Shown: positions 1-5,866, numbered from the stretch's first letter. The stretch is DNA of 8,312 nt from Anaerolineaceae bacterium (GCA_028699715.1 JAQVUC010000039.1:1-8312); one strand, 5' to 3'. The notes: a model not told the origin generated them from the sequence alone. Translations and numbers: made by a program.

Positions 1-132
1 CCGCTCAAACGCGCTATCCAGCGTGAGATCCAGGACCCCCTGGCGCTGAAAATCCTGGCGGGTGAGTTCTTGGATGGCGACACGATCAAAATCGACCTGG
101 TTGGCGGGGGTTTGAACTTTACAAAAGCATAA
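1..132 (+). CDS. clpB: ClpB disaggregase, C-terminal end (5' truncated by window)
   Basis: The first base begins an in-frame reading of 43 codons ending at TAA (130-132). The peptide reads [20 protein letters not shown], then [13 protein letters not shown] and a short Gly-rich tail. The LKRxIQRExxxPLAxxIL...GxFxxGDTI pattern is the conserved D2-small domain at the C terminus of ClpB, the hexameric AAA+ disaggregase that works with DnaK/DnaJ/GrpE in the cytoplasm. Only about 5% of the usual roughly 860-residue protein is present, so the nucleotide-binding domains and middle domain cannot be inspected. Another Clp/HSP100 member is possible, but the match to this ClpB end motif is close. The gene is closed 16 bases later by a strong intrinsic terminator. 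Confidence 0.88.
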   Translation, partial: PLKRAIQREIQDPLALKILAGEFLDGDTIKIDLVGGGLNFTKA

Positions 133-147
133 AAATTTGTTGACCGT

Positions 148-190
148 AAGGCGGAGTGGCAGGCAAGAGCACCACTCCGCCTTTTTATTT
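148..190 (+). terminator. Strong rho-independent terminator after clpB
   Basis: The arms AAGGCGGAGTGG (148-159) and CCACTCCGCCTT (172-183) pair perfectly over 12 base pairs with a 12-base loop. The 3' arm runs into a T-rich tract (182-190, TTTTTATTT). This is a textbook intrinsic terminator for the + strand. The convergent minus-strand gene stops at 189-191, so the same stem lies just past its end. On that strand the stem is followed by TTACGG rather than a T run, so it would terminate that gene less well. Confidence 0.92.
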
Positions 191-1175
191 ATGGGTCGTT
201 CGGGGGAACAGGGGAAACGCAGCGAAAACCGAAGCCAATTTTGTGCTCCCTGGGATCATGGTCAGTTGTGTAGGCTATGCGCGTCAGTTTCCAGCCATAA
301 TCAAACCCACCCCCATGCACGACCTTTGTGCCACCCTGCTCCGGACCCTGGGGATTGATCTCAGGGCTGTTTGAATAATAGTCCTGGTGATACCAATCGG
401 CAGTCCATTCCCAGACGTTGCCTGCCAGGTCCATCACCCCAAAAGGTGACGCGCCTTCAGGGAAAGAGCCCACTGCAGCCGTATCTCCCAAACACAGTTG
501 GCCGGTGTTCTCATCCAGCGTGTTGGCCTTGCCGCAATCAGGGGTTTCGTTGCCCCAGGGATAAACGCGGTTGTCATCAGTGCGTGCCGCCCGCACCCAT
601 TCAGCTTCGGTTGGCAATCTTCCTCCCCCCCATTCGCAGTAATCGCTGGCTTCAAACCACGAAACCGCCACTCTGGGGTAGTCCGCATAGTCAGGGTCAG
701 TATAGTAATCCTGGCGGGTGGCGGAGTGTTGATAGTAAGGTTCGGCGCAAGCCCCATCCATCACACACAAGGCGTATTGCGCGTTTGTAACTTCAAATTT
801 GTCAATAAAGTATGCATCGAGAGTTACCTGATGCAGAGGCAGTTCGTCTGCCAAACAAGAAAAACCGGCATTGTTGGTTTCGTCACAGCCTATCCAAACC
901 TGACCCGCCGGAATTTCGATCATGGGCATGTTGTCAGTTTCCCGCACTTGGGTTGTGCTTGTTTCAGAGCTTATTGTTGGATTTTGTTCAGTAGCAGGTT
1001 TTGAGGTGGTTAAAGGATCAGGATTGGTTTGTGTTTCTGTCAAGATTTCTGTGGGTAAAGCAGTCGCAATTGGCTGATCAGGTGAAGGAGTTTTATCAAT
1101 GTCTTGAACTGAACAAGCTGAGAGGATCAGCAAGACAAACAGCATGATCATCCAAAATCGGTTTTGGCGCTTCAT
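189..1175 (-). CDS. Lipoprotein with SUMF1/formylglycine-generating-enzyme-like domain, catalytic cysteines absent
   Basis: This is a 328-residue protein. Residues 1-21 form a lipoprotein signal (basic MKRQNR, hydrophobic core, lipobox LSAC with Cys21), so it is probably anchored outside the membrane. Residues 22-82 are a Thr/Pro/Ser/Gln-rich linker. Residues 83-322 match the SUMF1/FGE-sulfatase fold: DKFEVTNAQY (125-134), GGGRLPTEAEW (183-193), YPWGNE (205-210), FGVMDLAGNVWEW (245-257) and GFGFRCV (314-320). Active formylglycine-generating enzymes have RGGS followed by a Cys...Cys pair that binds copper. Here that segment is HGGGFDYGWKLT (287-298), with Tyr293 and Thr298 where the cysteines should be, so oxidase activity is unlikely. 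Many bacterial members of this fold act as binding domains, and the ligand here is unknown. The start is set by the signal peptide. No clear Shine-Dalgarno sequence is visible, and a TATAAT lies 7 bases upstream of the ATG. Confidence 0.88.
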   Translation of the reverse strand: MKRQNRFWMIMLFVLLILSACSVQDIDKTPSPDQPIATALPTEILTETQTNPDPLTTSKPATEQNPTISSETSTTQVRETDNMPMIEIPAGQVWIGCDETNNAGFSCLADELPLHQVTLDAYFIDKFEVTNAQYALCVMDGACAEPYYQHSATRQDYYTDPDYADYPRVAVSWFEASDYCEWGGGRLPTEAEWVRAARTDDNRVYPWGNETPDCGKANTLDENTGQLCLGDTAAVGSFPEGASPFGVMDLAGNVWEWTADWYHQDYYSNSPEINPQGPEQGGTKVVHGGGFDYGWKLTRIAYTTDHDPREHKIGFGFRCVSPVPPNDP

Positions 1176-1182
1176 GCTTTCA

Positions 1183-1188
1183 ATTATA
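1183..1188 (-). promoter_or_regulatory. Candidate -10 box (TATAAT) close to the lipoprotein start
   Basis: On the minus strand TATAAT ends 7 bases before the ATG of the SUMF1-like lipoprotein gene (start at 1175). If used, transcription would begin at or next to the ATG, giving a leaderless or nearly leaderless mRNA, which fits the lack of a Shine-Dalgarno sequence. No good -35 hexamer lies 16-18 bases upstream, so this is only a candidate. The rest of 1176-1252 shows nothing convincing. Confidence 0.4.
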
Positions 1189-1252
1189 GCTGTTGAAACT
1201 TCTCAGCCATTCCTATTATTTAAAAGAGCTGCTCATTTTGAAGAATAAATTC

Positions 1253-1918
1253 CTACGAGATTGTCTCCAGGAATCTCGCTGAGATAGCAGTGATATCTTC
1301 ATCGATCGTGATGCCGCCCCAGGGGTCATTCTGTTTGACCACGTTCACCACAACGATATTGGCTCCATTAAAGACCGCGCTGCGGGCTTCCCGTAAATCC
1401 ACGCCCCCGGCCGCCGATATAAACACGTCGTATTTGCTGCGGATGCGGTTGATCTGCCGATAGCGGATCATCTTATTGCGGTTGCTTTCTTCATCCCGCC
1501 CGCGGTGGATTACGACTACATCAGGCTGGGTATAGAAGGGGCGCAGCACCTGTAGAGGCTCCTCCACGCCCAGCATATCGATCATCGAGAGGATACCATA
1601 TTGTTTGCAGCGCTCCACAAACAAACGCAGGGTCTCAACCGGCGCCAGACCTAAAGCCGTTACCGCCTTCGCGCCAGCCTGAGCCGCCATATCCACTTCA
1701 CCTAGCGCGCCATCCGAAACTTTGATGTCAGCCACAACAATACCAGGCCAGGACCTGGCAAGCAATCTCAGACCAGCCATACCCTCCCGTTTTACAAAAG
1801 GTGTCCCAGCCTCGATCATGATGCGAGGGTCTGGGACGATTCTTGGCAGGATGGCTCTGGCTAGCCTCAAATCATCATTGAAGGCAAGCTGCAGATAACG
1901 GACGTTGTTATCCAACAT
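1253..1918 (-). CDS. OMP decarboxylase / hexulose-6-phosphate synthase superfamily (HUMPS) TIM-barrel protein
   Basis: This 221-residue protein matches single-domain 3-hexulose-6-phosphate synthase and 3-keto-L-gulonate-6-phosphate decarboxylase in length. The signature D-x-K-x-x-D is intact as DIKVSD (Asp64, Lys66, Asp69), preceded by EAGTPFVKREG (36-46), where the family has an E-x-GTP strand end. DMAAQAGAKAVTALG (76-90), IHRGRDEE (137-144) and the phosphate-binding SAAGGVDLREA (168-178) with GANIVVVNVV (185-194) also fit. The HRxRD motif (His138, Arg141, Asp142) resembles the HRSR of keto-gulonate-phosphate decarboxylases more than the HTG of bacterial hexulose-phosphate synthases, so the substrate cannot be assigned. 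No 6-phospho-3-hexuloisomerase gene is in the window, which argues against a ribulose monophosphate cassette. The ATG overlaps the end of the slipin gene by 11 bases in another frame, implying co-transcription and probably translational coupling. Confidence 0.82.
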   Translation of the reverse strand: MLDNNVRYLQLAFNDDLRLARAILPRIVPDPRIMIEAGTPFVKREGMAGLRLLARSWPGIVVADIKVSDGALGEVDMAAQAGAKAVTALGLAPVETLRLFVERCKQYGILSMIDMLGVEEPLQVLRPFYTQPDVVVIHRGRDEESNRNKMIRYRQINRIRSKYDVFISAAGGVDLREARSAVFNGANIVVVNVVKQNDPWGGITIDEDITAISARFLETIS

Positions 1919-2711
1919 GGTCGTTTCCGGTTTTGGTCACTTCTGTGATGGTTTGAGCGACTGTTCCCAGATCAGAGGGCAGGAAAAGCACGATCTTTTC
2001 GGATGGATCGGAAGAGATATCGCGAATGGTTTGCAAGGTGCGCAAATGAAGAGCGCCAGGTGTGGCGGCAAGGATTTCCGCGGCATCACGCAAGTTCTCA
2101 GACGCGCTCAGTTCACCTTGTGAGGCAATGATCATCGCCCGGCGTTCCCGTTCAGCTTCGGCCTGGCGGGCCATGGCGCGTTTCATCTCAGCCGGCAGCT
2201 CGATCTCCTGGATCTTGATGCTTTCAATATCGACGCCCCAACTGTCGGTTTCGGTATCGACGATTTCTTTGATCGATTCAGCGATTTGTTCACGCTCGGT
2301 CAATACAGCATCCATCTCATTGTTGCCGATCACATCCCTGAGGGCTGCCTGAGTGTATTGCCGGATTGCAAAAACGTAATCTTCGATTTTGATGATGGCG
2401 GCTTCAGGGTCGACGACCTTGAAGTAGACCACAGCATTGACCAGAAGGGAGATATTATCCCGGGTCATCACTTCCTGTCGGGGAACTTCAGCCGTCATGA
2501 TGCGCATGTCAACCGTCTGCATGCGTTGAATAACGGGAATCAAAATATTTAAACCAGGGTTCCTGATACCAGAAAATTTACCCAGGGTAAAGACGACACC
2601 GCGTTCAAACTCATCCAGGATGCGGATGCTACGCATTAAGATCACCAGAACAATAAAAATTAGAGGCGCCAGACAGACAAGTAGCCAGCTCTGTTCAAAT
2701 AATTCTTCCAT
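1908..2711 (-). CDS. Slipin: SPFH/band 7 (stomatin-like) membrane protein
   Basis: This 267-residue protein has the usual slipin length. It has one N-terminal membrane segment (about 9-27, very hydrophobic), then RSIRILDEFERGVVFTLGKF (27-46), the canonical entry into the stomatin SPFH domain. The domain continues with PGLNILIPVI (52-61), RQEVMTRDNISLLVNAVVYF (78-97), RQYTQAALRDVIG (117-129) and LPAEMKRAMARQAEAERERR (172-191), the last starting a charged helical stretch expected to oligomerise. Such proteins form ring-like scaffolds at the membrane and often work with an NfeD partner or a protease. No NfeD gene is seen here, and the downstream partner is the HUMPS enzyme instead. A strong GGAGG (2717-2721) sits 5 bases before the ATG, supporting this start. 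A candidate minus-strand promoter lies at 2772-2801. Confidence 0.93.
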   Translation of the reverse strand: MEELFEQSWLLVCLAPLIFIVLVILMRSIRILDEFERGVVFTLGKFSGIRNPGLNILIPVIQRMQTVDMRIMTAEVPRQEVMTRDNISLLVNAVVYFKVVDPEAAIIKIEDYVFAIRQYTQAALRDVIGNNEMDAVLTEREQIAESIKEIVDTETDSWGVDIESIKIQEIELPAEMKRAMARQAEAERERRAMIIASQGELSASENLRDAAEILAATPGALHLRTLQTIRDISSDPSEKIVLFLPSDLGTVAQTITEVTKTGNDHVG

Positions 2712-2765
2712 TTTTTCCTCCGGAATCTATTAATTAAATTGTAACGCAAGCAGCTCTTGCCGACC

Positions 2766-2774
2766 TGATATAAT
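2766..2774 (+). promoter_or_regulatory. Extended -10 promoter for the MBL-mutY operon
   Basis: TGATATAAT gives a perfect TATAAT (2769-2774) with the TGn extension (2766-2768). No recognisable -35 box lies 17 bases upstream (GCAAGC), which is tolerated by extended -10 promoters. Transcription would start near 2781, leaving a leader of about 46 bases before the ATG at 2827. That leader contains GGAGG (2815-2819), 7 bases from the start. Confidence 0.65.
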
Positions 2775-2801
2775 ATAAGGTTGAAAAGGAACCCTTGCCA
2801 A
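2772..2801 (-). promoter_or_regulatory. Candidate divergent promoter for the slipin-HUMPS operon
   Basis: On the minus strand TTGGCA (2796-2801) is followed after 18 bases by TATATT (2772-2777). This is a reasonable sigma-70-type pair, with the -35 one base off consensus and the -10 one base off. The start would fall near 2765, about 54 bases before the slipin ATG. The -10 overlaps the + strand TATAAT (2769-2774), so the two promoters would compete for RNA polymerase. Confidence 0.45.
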
Positions 2802-2807
2802 AAGGGT
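2791..2807 (+). repeat. Short inverted repeat in the leader of the MBL operon
   Basis: ACCCTT (2791-2796), a 5-base spacer GCCAA, and AAGGGT (2802-2807) form a perfect 6-base-pair stem in the predicted leader, just before the ribosome-binding site. It overlaps the -35 of the divergent minus-strand promoter, so it could be a 5' mRNA hairpin, an operator, or both. A similar element, ACCTTgtacaaAAGGT, sits in the same place relative to another TATAAT at 6599-6614. Confidence 0.5.
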
Positions 2808-2826
2808 CTTAACTGGAGGTTTTTTT

Positions 2827-3483
2827 ATGGAAATTACCTGGTATGGAAACTCTTGCTTTCGCATCTCAGAACGCGGTTTTGCTAATGTTGTCACTGATCC
2901 CTTTGATTCAGCTGTTGCCGGATACAATCCTCTGAAATTGAAAAGTGAAATTGTCACGGTAAGCTGCAACGATCTTGCTCACAACAATGTCAGTGTGGTC
3001 AAAGGCAATCCTTTTGTGATCGAAGGTCCGGGTGAGTACGAACGCGGCGGTGTTTTCATCACAGGCATCCAAACAACTGCCTTCAAGCCAGAAAAAAATG
3101 ATTTACGCAATACGATTTACGTGTTTGACTATGGGAATATCACCATCCTGCACCTGGGACAAACAAATATCGTCCCAAGCCAGACCATGGTGGAAGAACT
3201 TGGGAATATCAACATCGCTCTTGTGCCAGTCGGCGCCAGCGGAGGGCTGAATGCCTCCAAAGCGGCAGAAGTCATCAGCATGTTGGAACCCAACATTGTT
3301 ATTCCGATGCAATATGAAACTCCTTACTCCAAACTTTCGCTTGACCCATTGAGCAAGTTCTTAAAGGAAATGGGCCTGACGGAACTGGAAACCATGGAGA
3401 GTTTTAAGATAGCGCCTTCGGGTAATTTTGGTGAAGATGGCATCCAGGTCATAGCCCTGGATCCCAAATTGATGTCTGCATAG
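2827..3483 (+). CDS. Metallo-beta-lactamase-fold protein (UlaG-like Lactamase_B_3 type) with degenerate metal site
   Basis: This 218-residue protein has the fold landmarks of small UlaG-like MBL proteins: the N-terminal WYGNSCFRI (5-13), TDPFDS (23-28), FVIEGPGEYERGGVFITGI (63-81), ILHLG (107-111), ALVPVG (131-136), AAEVISMLEPNIVIPMQY (146-163). The usual HxHxDH stretch in this group reads about SHxHxDHNN, and here it is SCNDLAHNN (46-54). Both early His ligands and the Asp are replaced (Cys47, Asp49, Ala51), with only His52 retained. The Asp after HLG is Gln112, and the His of the PMHY motif is Gln162. Most zinc ligands are therefore gone and hydrolase activity is unlikely. The reading frame is otherwise intact, so it is probably a maintained pseudoenzyme. 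GGAGG (2815-2819) lies 7 bases upstream. It heads an operon with the next two genes, with a 4-base gap to the first of them. Confidence 0.85.
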   Translation: MEITWYGNSCFRISERGFANVVTDPFDSAVAGYNPLKLKSEIVTVSCNDLAHNNVSVVKGNPFVIEGPGEYERGGVFITGIQTTAFKPEKNDLRNTIYVFDYGNITILHLGQTNIVPSQTMVEELGNINIALVPVGASGGLNASKAAEVISMLEPNIVIPMQYETPYSKLSLDPLSKFLKEMGLTELETMESFKIAPSGNFGEDGIQVIALDPKLMSA

Positions 3484-3487
3484 AAAA

Positions 3488-3787
3488 ATGGTAAAGCTCA
3501 TTCTGACCTGGAACATCAAACCCGGCCGGGAACAGGACTATTTCAGTTTTGTTCTCAGGGAATATTTGCCCCAGATCAACAAGTTCGGCTTCGAAGTGAC
3601 CGATGCCTGGATCACTGTCTACGGCGAGCAGCCCCAGGTGCTACTGGGCGCGGTTGTTTCTTCGCTGAGTAAGGCACGGCAATTGATCAGCTCTGAAGAG
3701 TGGAACCAGTTAAATGAGCAGTTACTGGACTATGTCGATGATCTGGAAGTGAAACTGACCGAACATAAAGGTGGTTTTCAATTCTAA
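3488..3787 (+). CDS. Small protein, probably dimeric alpha/beta-barrel (ABM/NIPSNAP-like) fold
   Basis: This 99-residue protein opens with MVKLILTWNIKPGREQDYFS (1-20). The strand followed by KPGxExxYxxFV is typical of small dimeric alpha/beta-barrel proteins (antibiotic biosynthesis monooxygenase, NIPSNAP, Dabb). The rest gives helix REYLPQINKFGF, strands around VTDAWITVYGE and QVLLGAVV, a second helix SKARQLISSEEWNQLNEQLL, and a charged tail. No catalytic residue can be named, so the function is unknown. No signal peptide or membrane segment is present. It begins 4 bases after the MBL gene, and its stop codon TAA is immediately followed by the mutY ATG (TAAATG). It lacks a good Shine-Dalgarno sequence, so translation likely depends on the upstream gene. 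The gene itself is secure from spacing and coding texture. The fold is inference. Confidence 0.72.
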   Translation: MVKLILTWNIKPGREQDYFSFVLREYLPQINKFGFEVTDAWITVYGEQPQVLLGAVVSSLSKARQLISSEEWNQLNEQLLDYVDDLEVKLTEHKGGFQF

Positions 3788-4843
3788 ATGCCGGCTTTTC
3801 AACTCAACTTACTGCAGTGGTACGACGAAAACGCCAGGGAGCTCCCCTGGCGTTCTGATCCCAAACCCTACAAAGTCTGGCTGTCTGAAATCATGCTGCA
3901 GCAGACCCGGGTCGAAACTGTACTCCCCTATTTTGAACGTTTTCTTGAGCGCTTTCCGGATATAGGCAGTTTGGCATCAGCCTCCCAGGAAGAGGTTTTG
4001 CGCCTCTGGGAAGGTTTGGGTTATTACAGCCGGGCGCGCAACCTGCACAAGGCCGCGCAAGTTGTGATGAGCGACCTTTCCGGGCAGTTGCCTGCCAGTG
4101 CGGCGAGTTTAGAGAAGCTGCCAGGAATAGGCAAATACAGCGCCGCCGCGATCGCCTCGATTGCCTATGGCGAGCCAGCAGCAGCTGTGGATGGCAACAT
4201 CAAACGCATCTATGCCCGCTTGCTCAACCTGCAGGAAGCCCTGGGAAGCAGTGGTTTTGAGCAAAAGGTACAAAGCTACGCGCAAGAAGTGCTTCCAAAA
4301 AATAGGCCGGGTGACTTCACACAGGCTTTAATGGATCTGGGCTCCCTGCTCTGCCTGCCCAAGCAGCCCCAGTGCCAGGTTTGTCCGATCAGCGCAAGCT
4401 GCCTGGCTTACCAGCACAATACGCAAAACAGCCTGCCGTTTAGAGTAAAAAAAGCGCCCCTGCCCCACTACACCGTTTGCGCGGCGGTGATCATCAAAGC
4501 CGGTCAGGTGCTCTTGAAGCAGCGGGAGCAGCAGGGTATGCTCGGTGGCCTGTGGGAATACCCGGGCGGGAAAATAGAGAACAGTGATCAGGATCTGACA
4601 GACTGCCTGAGGCGGGAGTTGGAACAAAAAACAGGGCTAAAAATTGCGGTCGGTGAAAAGATCGGGCTCTTTCCCCACAGCTACACCCACTTCAAAATTA
4701 GCTTGCACTCTTTTTACTGCGATACCAATAAAGCGCTCCCAGCGGTTTTACCCAGGAATTTTACCTGGGTGCCATTGGAAGACTTAAAAGATCACCCTAT
4801 GGGCAAAGTCGCCCGCCAGATTACGGATTTAATTACAAAATAA
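3788..4843 (+). CDS. mutY: MutY adenine DNA glycosylase
   Basis: This 351-residue protein has the normal MutY length. It removes adenine mispaired with 8-oxoguanine, the second line of the GO repair system. The catalytic domain starts at WYDENARELPWR (11-22). SEIMLQQTRV (33-42) carries the catalytic Glu34. The helix-hairpin-helix is LPGIGKYSAAAIA (111-123), and VDGN (134-137) holds Asp135. The [4Fe-4S] cluster ligands are Cys189-x6-Cys196-x2-Cys199-x5-Cys205, exactly the family spacing. Residues about 225-348 are the C-terminal NUDIX-like domain that reads 8-oxoG. Its box is degenerate (RELEQKTGL, 276-284, with QK for the metal-binding EE), usual in MutY because it does not hydrolyse nucleotides. 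HSYTHF (297-302) matches the 8-oxoG-contacting loop. The ATG abuts the stop of the preceding gene. The next gene is convergent. Confidence 0.97.
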   Translation: MPAFQLNLLQWYDENARELPWRSDPKPYKVWLSEIMLQQTRVETVLPYFERFLERFPDIGSLASASQEEVLRLWEGLGYYSRARNLHKAAQVVMSDLSGQLPASAASLEKLPGIGKYSAAAIASIAYGEPAAAVDGNIKRIYARLLNLQEALGSSGFEQKVQSYAQEVLPKNRPGDFTQALMDLGSLLCLPKQPQCQVCPISASCLAYQHNTQNSLPFRVKKAPLPHYTVCAAVIIKAGQVLLKQREQQGMLGGLWEYPGGKIENSDQDLTDCLRRELEQKTGLKIAVGEKIGLFPHSYTHFKISLHSFYCDTNKALPAVLPRNFTWVPLEDLKDHPMGKVARQITDLITK

Positions 4844-4844
4844 A

Positions 4845-4870
4845 AAGCAAATTTTTACCGATATTTGCCT
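4845..4870 (-). terminator. Weak intrinsic terminator after upp
   Basis: Read on the minus strand, AGGCAAAT (4863-4870) pairs with ATTTGCTT (4845-4852), 8 base pairs including one G-U. The 3' arm runs into TTTTTATTTT. The stem is AT-rich, so strength is modest, but the T run is well placed. On the + strand no T run follows, so it would not terminate mutY, for which I see no intrinsic terminator. Confidence 0.5.
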
Positions 4871-4897
4871 GAAATAACTGCTGAAAAGCGGAAGTAG

Positions 4898-5521
4898 TTA
4901 GGTCCCAAATTGCCGGTCGCCCGCGTCTCCAAGCCCTGGCAAGATAAAGCCGTGTTCATTCAGGCCTTCATCAATCGCCGCGATGTGAATTGGAACATCC
5001 GGGTGCGCCTCATGCAAACGCGCGATCCCCTCCGGAGCAGCAATAATTCCCATAAATTTGATTTTCCTGACTCCCCACTTCTTGAGGATATCCACAGTTG
5101 CCACAGCTGAACCGCCGGTTGCCAGCATAGGGTCAAGCACGAGACAAACCGAAACAGTTGGTTCAACCGGAAGTCGATTGTAATAAGCGACCGGTTTGAG
5201 AGTGCGTTCATCCCGGTAGAGCCCGATGTGCCAGACTTCAGAACCCGGCATCAGTTCCCAAACGCCTTCCACCATACCCAGCCCTGAGCGCAAGACTGGC
5301 ACCAAACCGATCCGTTCCATCAAAGCAGCCCCCTTTGCCATGCGCAGGGGCGTTTGCACCTCGACATCCCTGATGGCAAGATCAAGCGTGGCTTCATAAG
5401 CCAGCATGGCCGCGATCTCCCGGACCAGTTCCCGGAATTTCTTGGAATCGGTGTTGACATCCCGTAGGATCGATAATTTTGTAATGACAAGAGGGTGGGT
5501 TGAGGGGAAAACGTTTTTCAT
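4898..5521 (-). CDS. upp: Uracil phosphoribosyltransferase
   Basis: This 207-residue protein is essentially full family length (about 208). It converts uracil and PRPP to UMP in pyrimidine salvage in the cytoplasm. Diagnostic stretches are [13 protein letters not shown] (9-21), PLRMAKG (58-64), [13 protein letters not shown] (74-86), HIGLYRDE (98-105), the PRPP-binding loop [12 protein letters not shown] (128-139) and the uracil-binding C-terminal end [20 protein letters not shown] (184-203) followed by QFGT. All expected motifs are intact. GGAGG (5531-5535 on the minus strand) lies 9 bases upstream of the ATG, inside the end of the preceding membrane-protein gene. That gene's TAA directly abuts the ATG, so the two are an operon and probably translationally coupled. 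A weak terminator follows. Confidence 0.97.
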   Translation of the reverse strand: MKNVFPSTHPLVITKLSILRDVNTDSKKFRELVREIAAMLAYEATLDLAIRDVEVQTPLRMAKGAALMERIGLVPVLRSGLGMVEGVWELMPGSEVWHIGLYRDERTLKPVAYYNRLPVEPTVSVCLVLDPMLATGGSAVATVDILKKWGVRKIKFMGIIAAPEGIARLHEAHPDVPIHIAAIDEGLNEHGFILPGLGDAGDRQFGT

Positions 5522-5866
5522 TTACTTATTCCTCCAATGGTGATTGAACAGTTTGATGATGGAATATGTCCATAGTATAAGACTAATAGCCAAGAAAAGT
5601 AGAAACCAGTCCATTTCAGCTTTTAGTCGGAAATATCCGCAGAGCAGGCTGAAAAGCAAAGCCAGGAGGTGGCTCACTACGACGCTCCAATGCAGCTGCT
5701 TGATGAAACTCAAGCGCTTTGAACCCAAAACAAACAGCGCCGTCAAGCTGCTGTCCAGGACAACGCCAAAAGCTAAAAACCAAAGCCAAAATTCAACTCC
5801 ACCGCGCAGAAATACGCCAATGCAGCCGATGAGAAAAAGTAAGTAAGCTATGACATAGAGCAGCAT
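5522..5866 (-). CDS. Small four-helix membrane protein, unknown function
   Basis: This 114-residue, very hydrophobic protein has four predicted membrane segments: about 2-20 (LLYVIAYLLFLIGCIGVFL), 26-48, 61-79 (starting SVVVSHLLALLFSLLC) and 86-106. A basic loop, GSKRLSFIKQ (48-57), separates helices 2 and 3, and the C terminus is basic (NHHWRNK). The arrangement suggests a compact four-helix bundle with both termini on the same side. I do not recognise a family. It precedes upp with no gap (TAAATG), so it is co-transcribed with uracil salvage. A role in base uptake or membrane housekeeping is possible but unsupported. The ATG lacks a strong Shine-Dalgarno sequence (only GAAAGA upstream), so the start could shift slightly. 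Confidence 0.72.
   Translation of the reverse strand: MLLYVIAYLLFLIGCIGVFLRGGVEFWLWFLAFGVVLDSSLTALFVLGSKRLSFIKQLHWSVVVSHLLALLFSLLCGYFRLKAEMDWFLLFLAISLILWTYSIIKLFNHHWRNK

Noticed and set aside
434..1004. Several reading frames of 100-168 residues on both strands within the SUMF1-like gene.
   Set aside because: They are out-of-frame shadows of a gene with clear domain motifs, and their translations are low-complexity or Arg/Pro-rich.
189..1175. Calling the lipoprotein a formylglycine-generating enzyme that activates sulfatases.
   Set aside because: The catalytic cysteine pair is missing and no sulfatase gene is in the window.
1205..1252. A terminator after the HUMPS gene on the minus strand (GAG-cag-CTC with flanking A and T runs).
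   Set aside because: The stem is only 3 GC-containing pairs plus a mismatch, with a 3-base loop, too weak to claim.
2730..2969. A 79-residue minus-strand reading frame across the slipin-MBL gap.
   Set aside because: It covers the divergent promoters and the start of the well-supported MBL gene, has no ribosome-binding site, and resembles no family.
1253..3483. An ascorbate-utilisation (Ula-like) cluster, because a UlaD-like HUMPS enzyme lies near a UlaG-like MBL protein.
   Set aside because: They are on opposite strands in separate operons, the MBL protein lacks the metal ligands that UlaG needs, and no PTS, epimerase or kinase genes are present.
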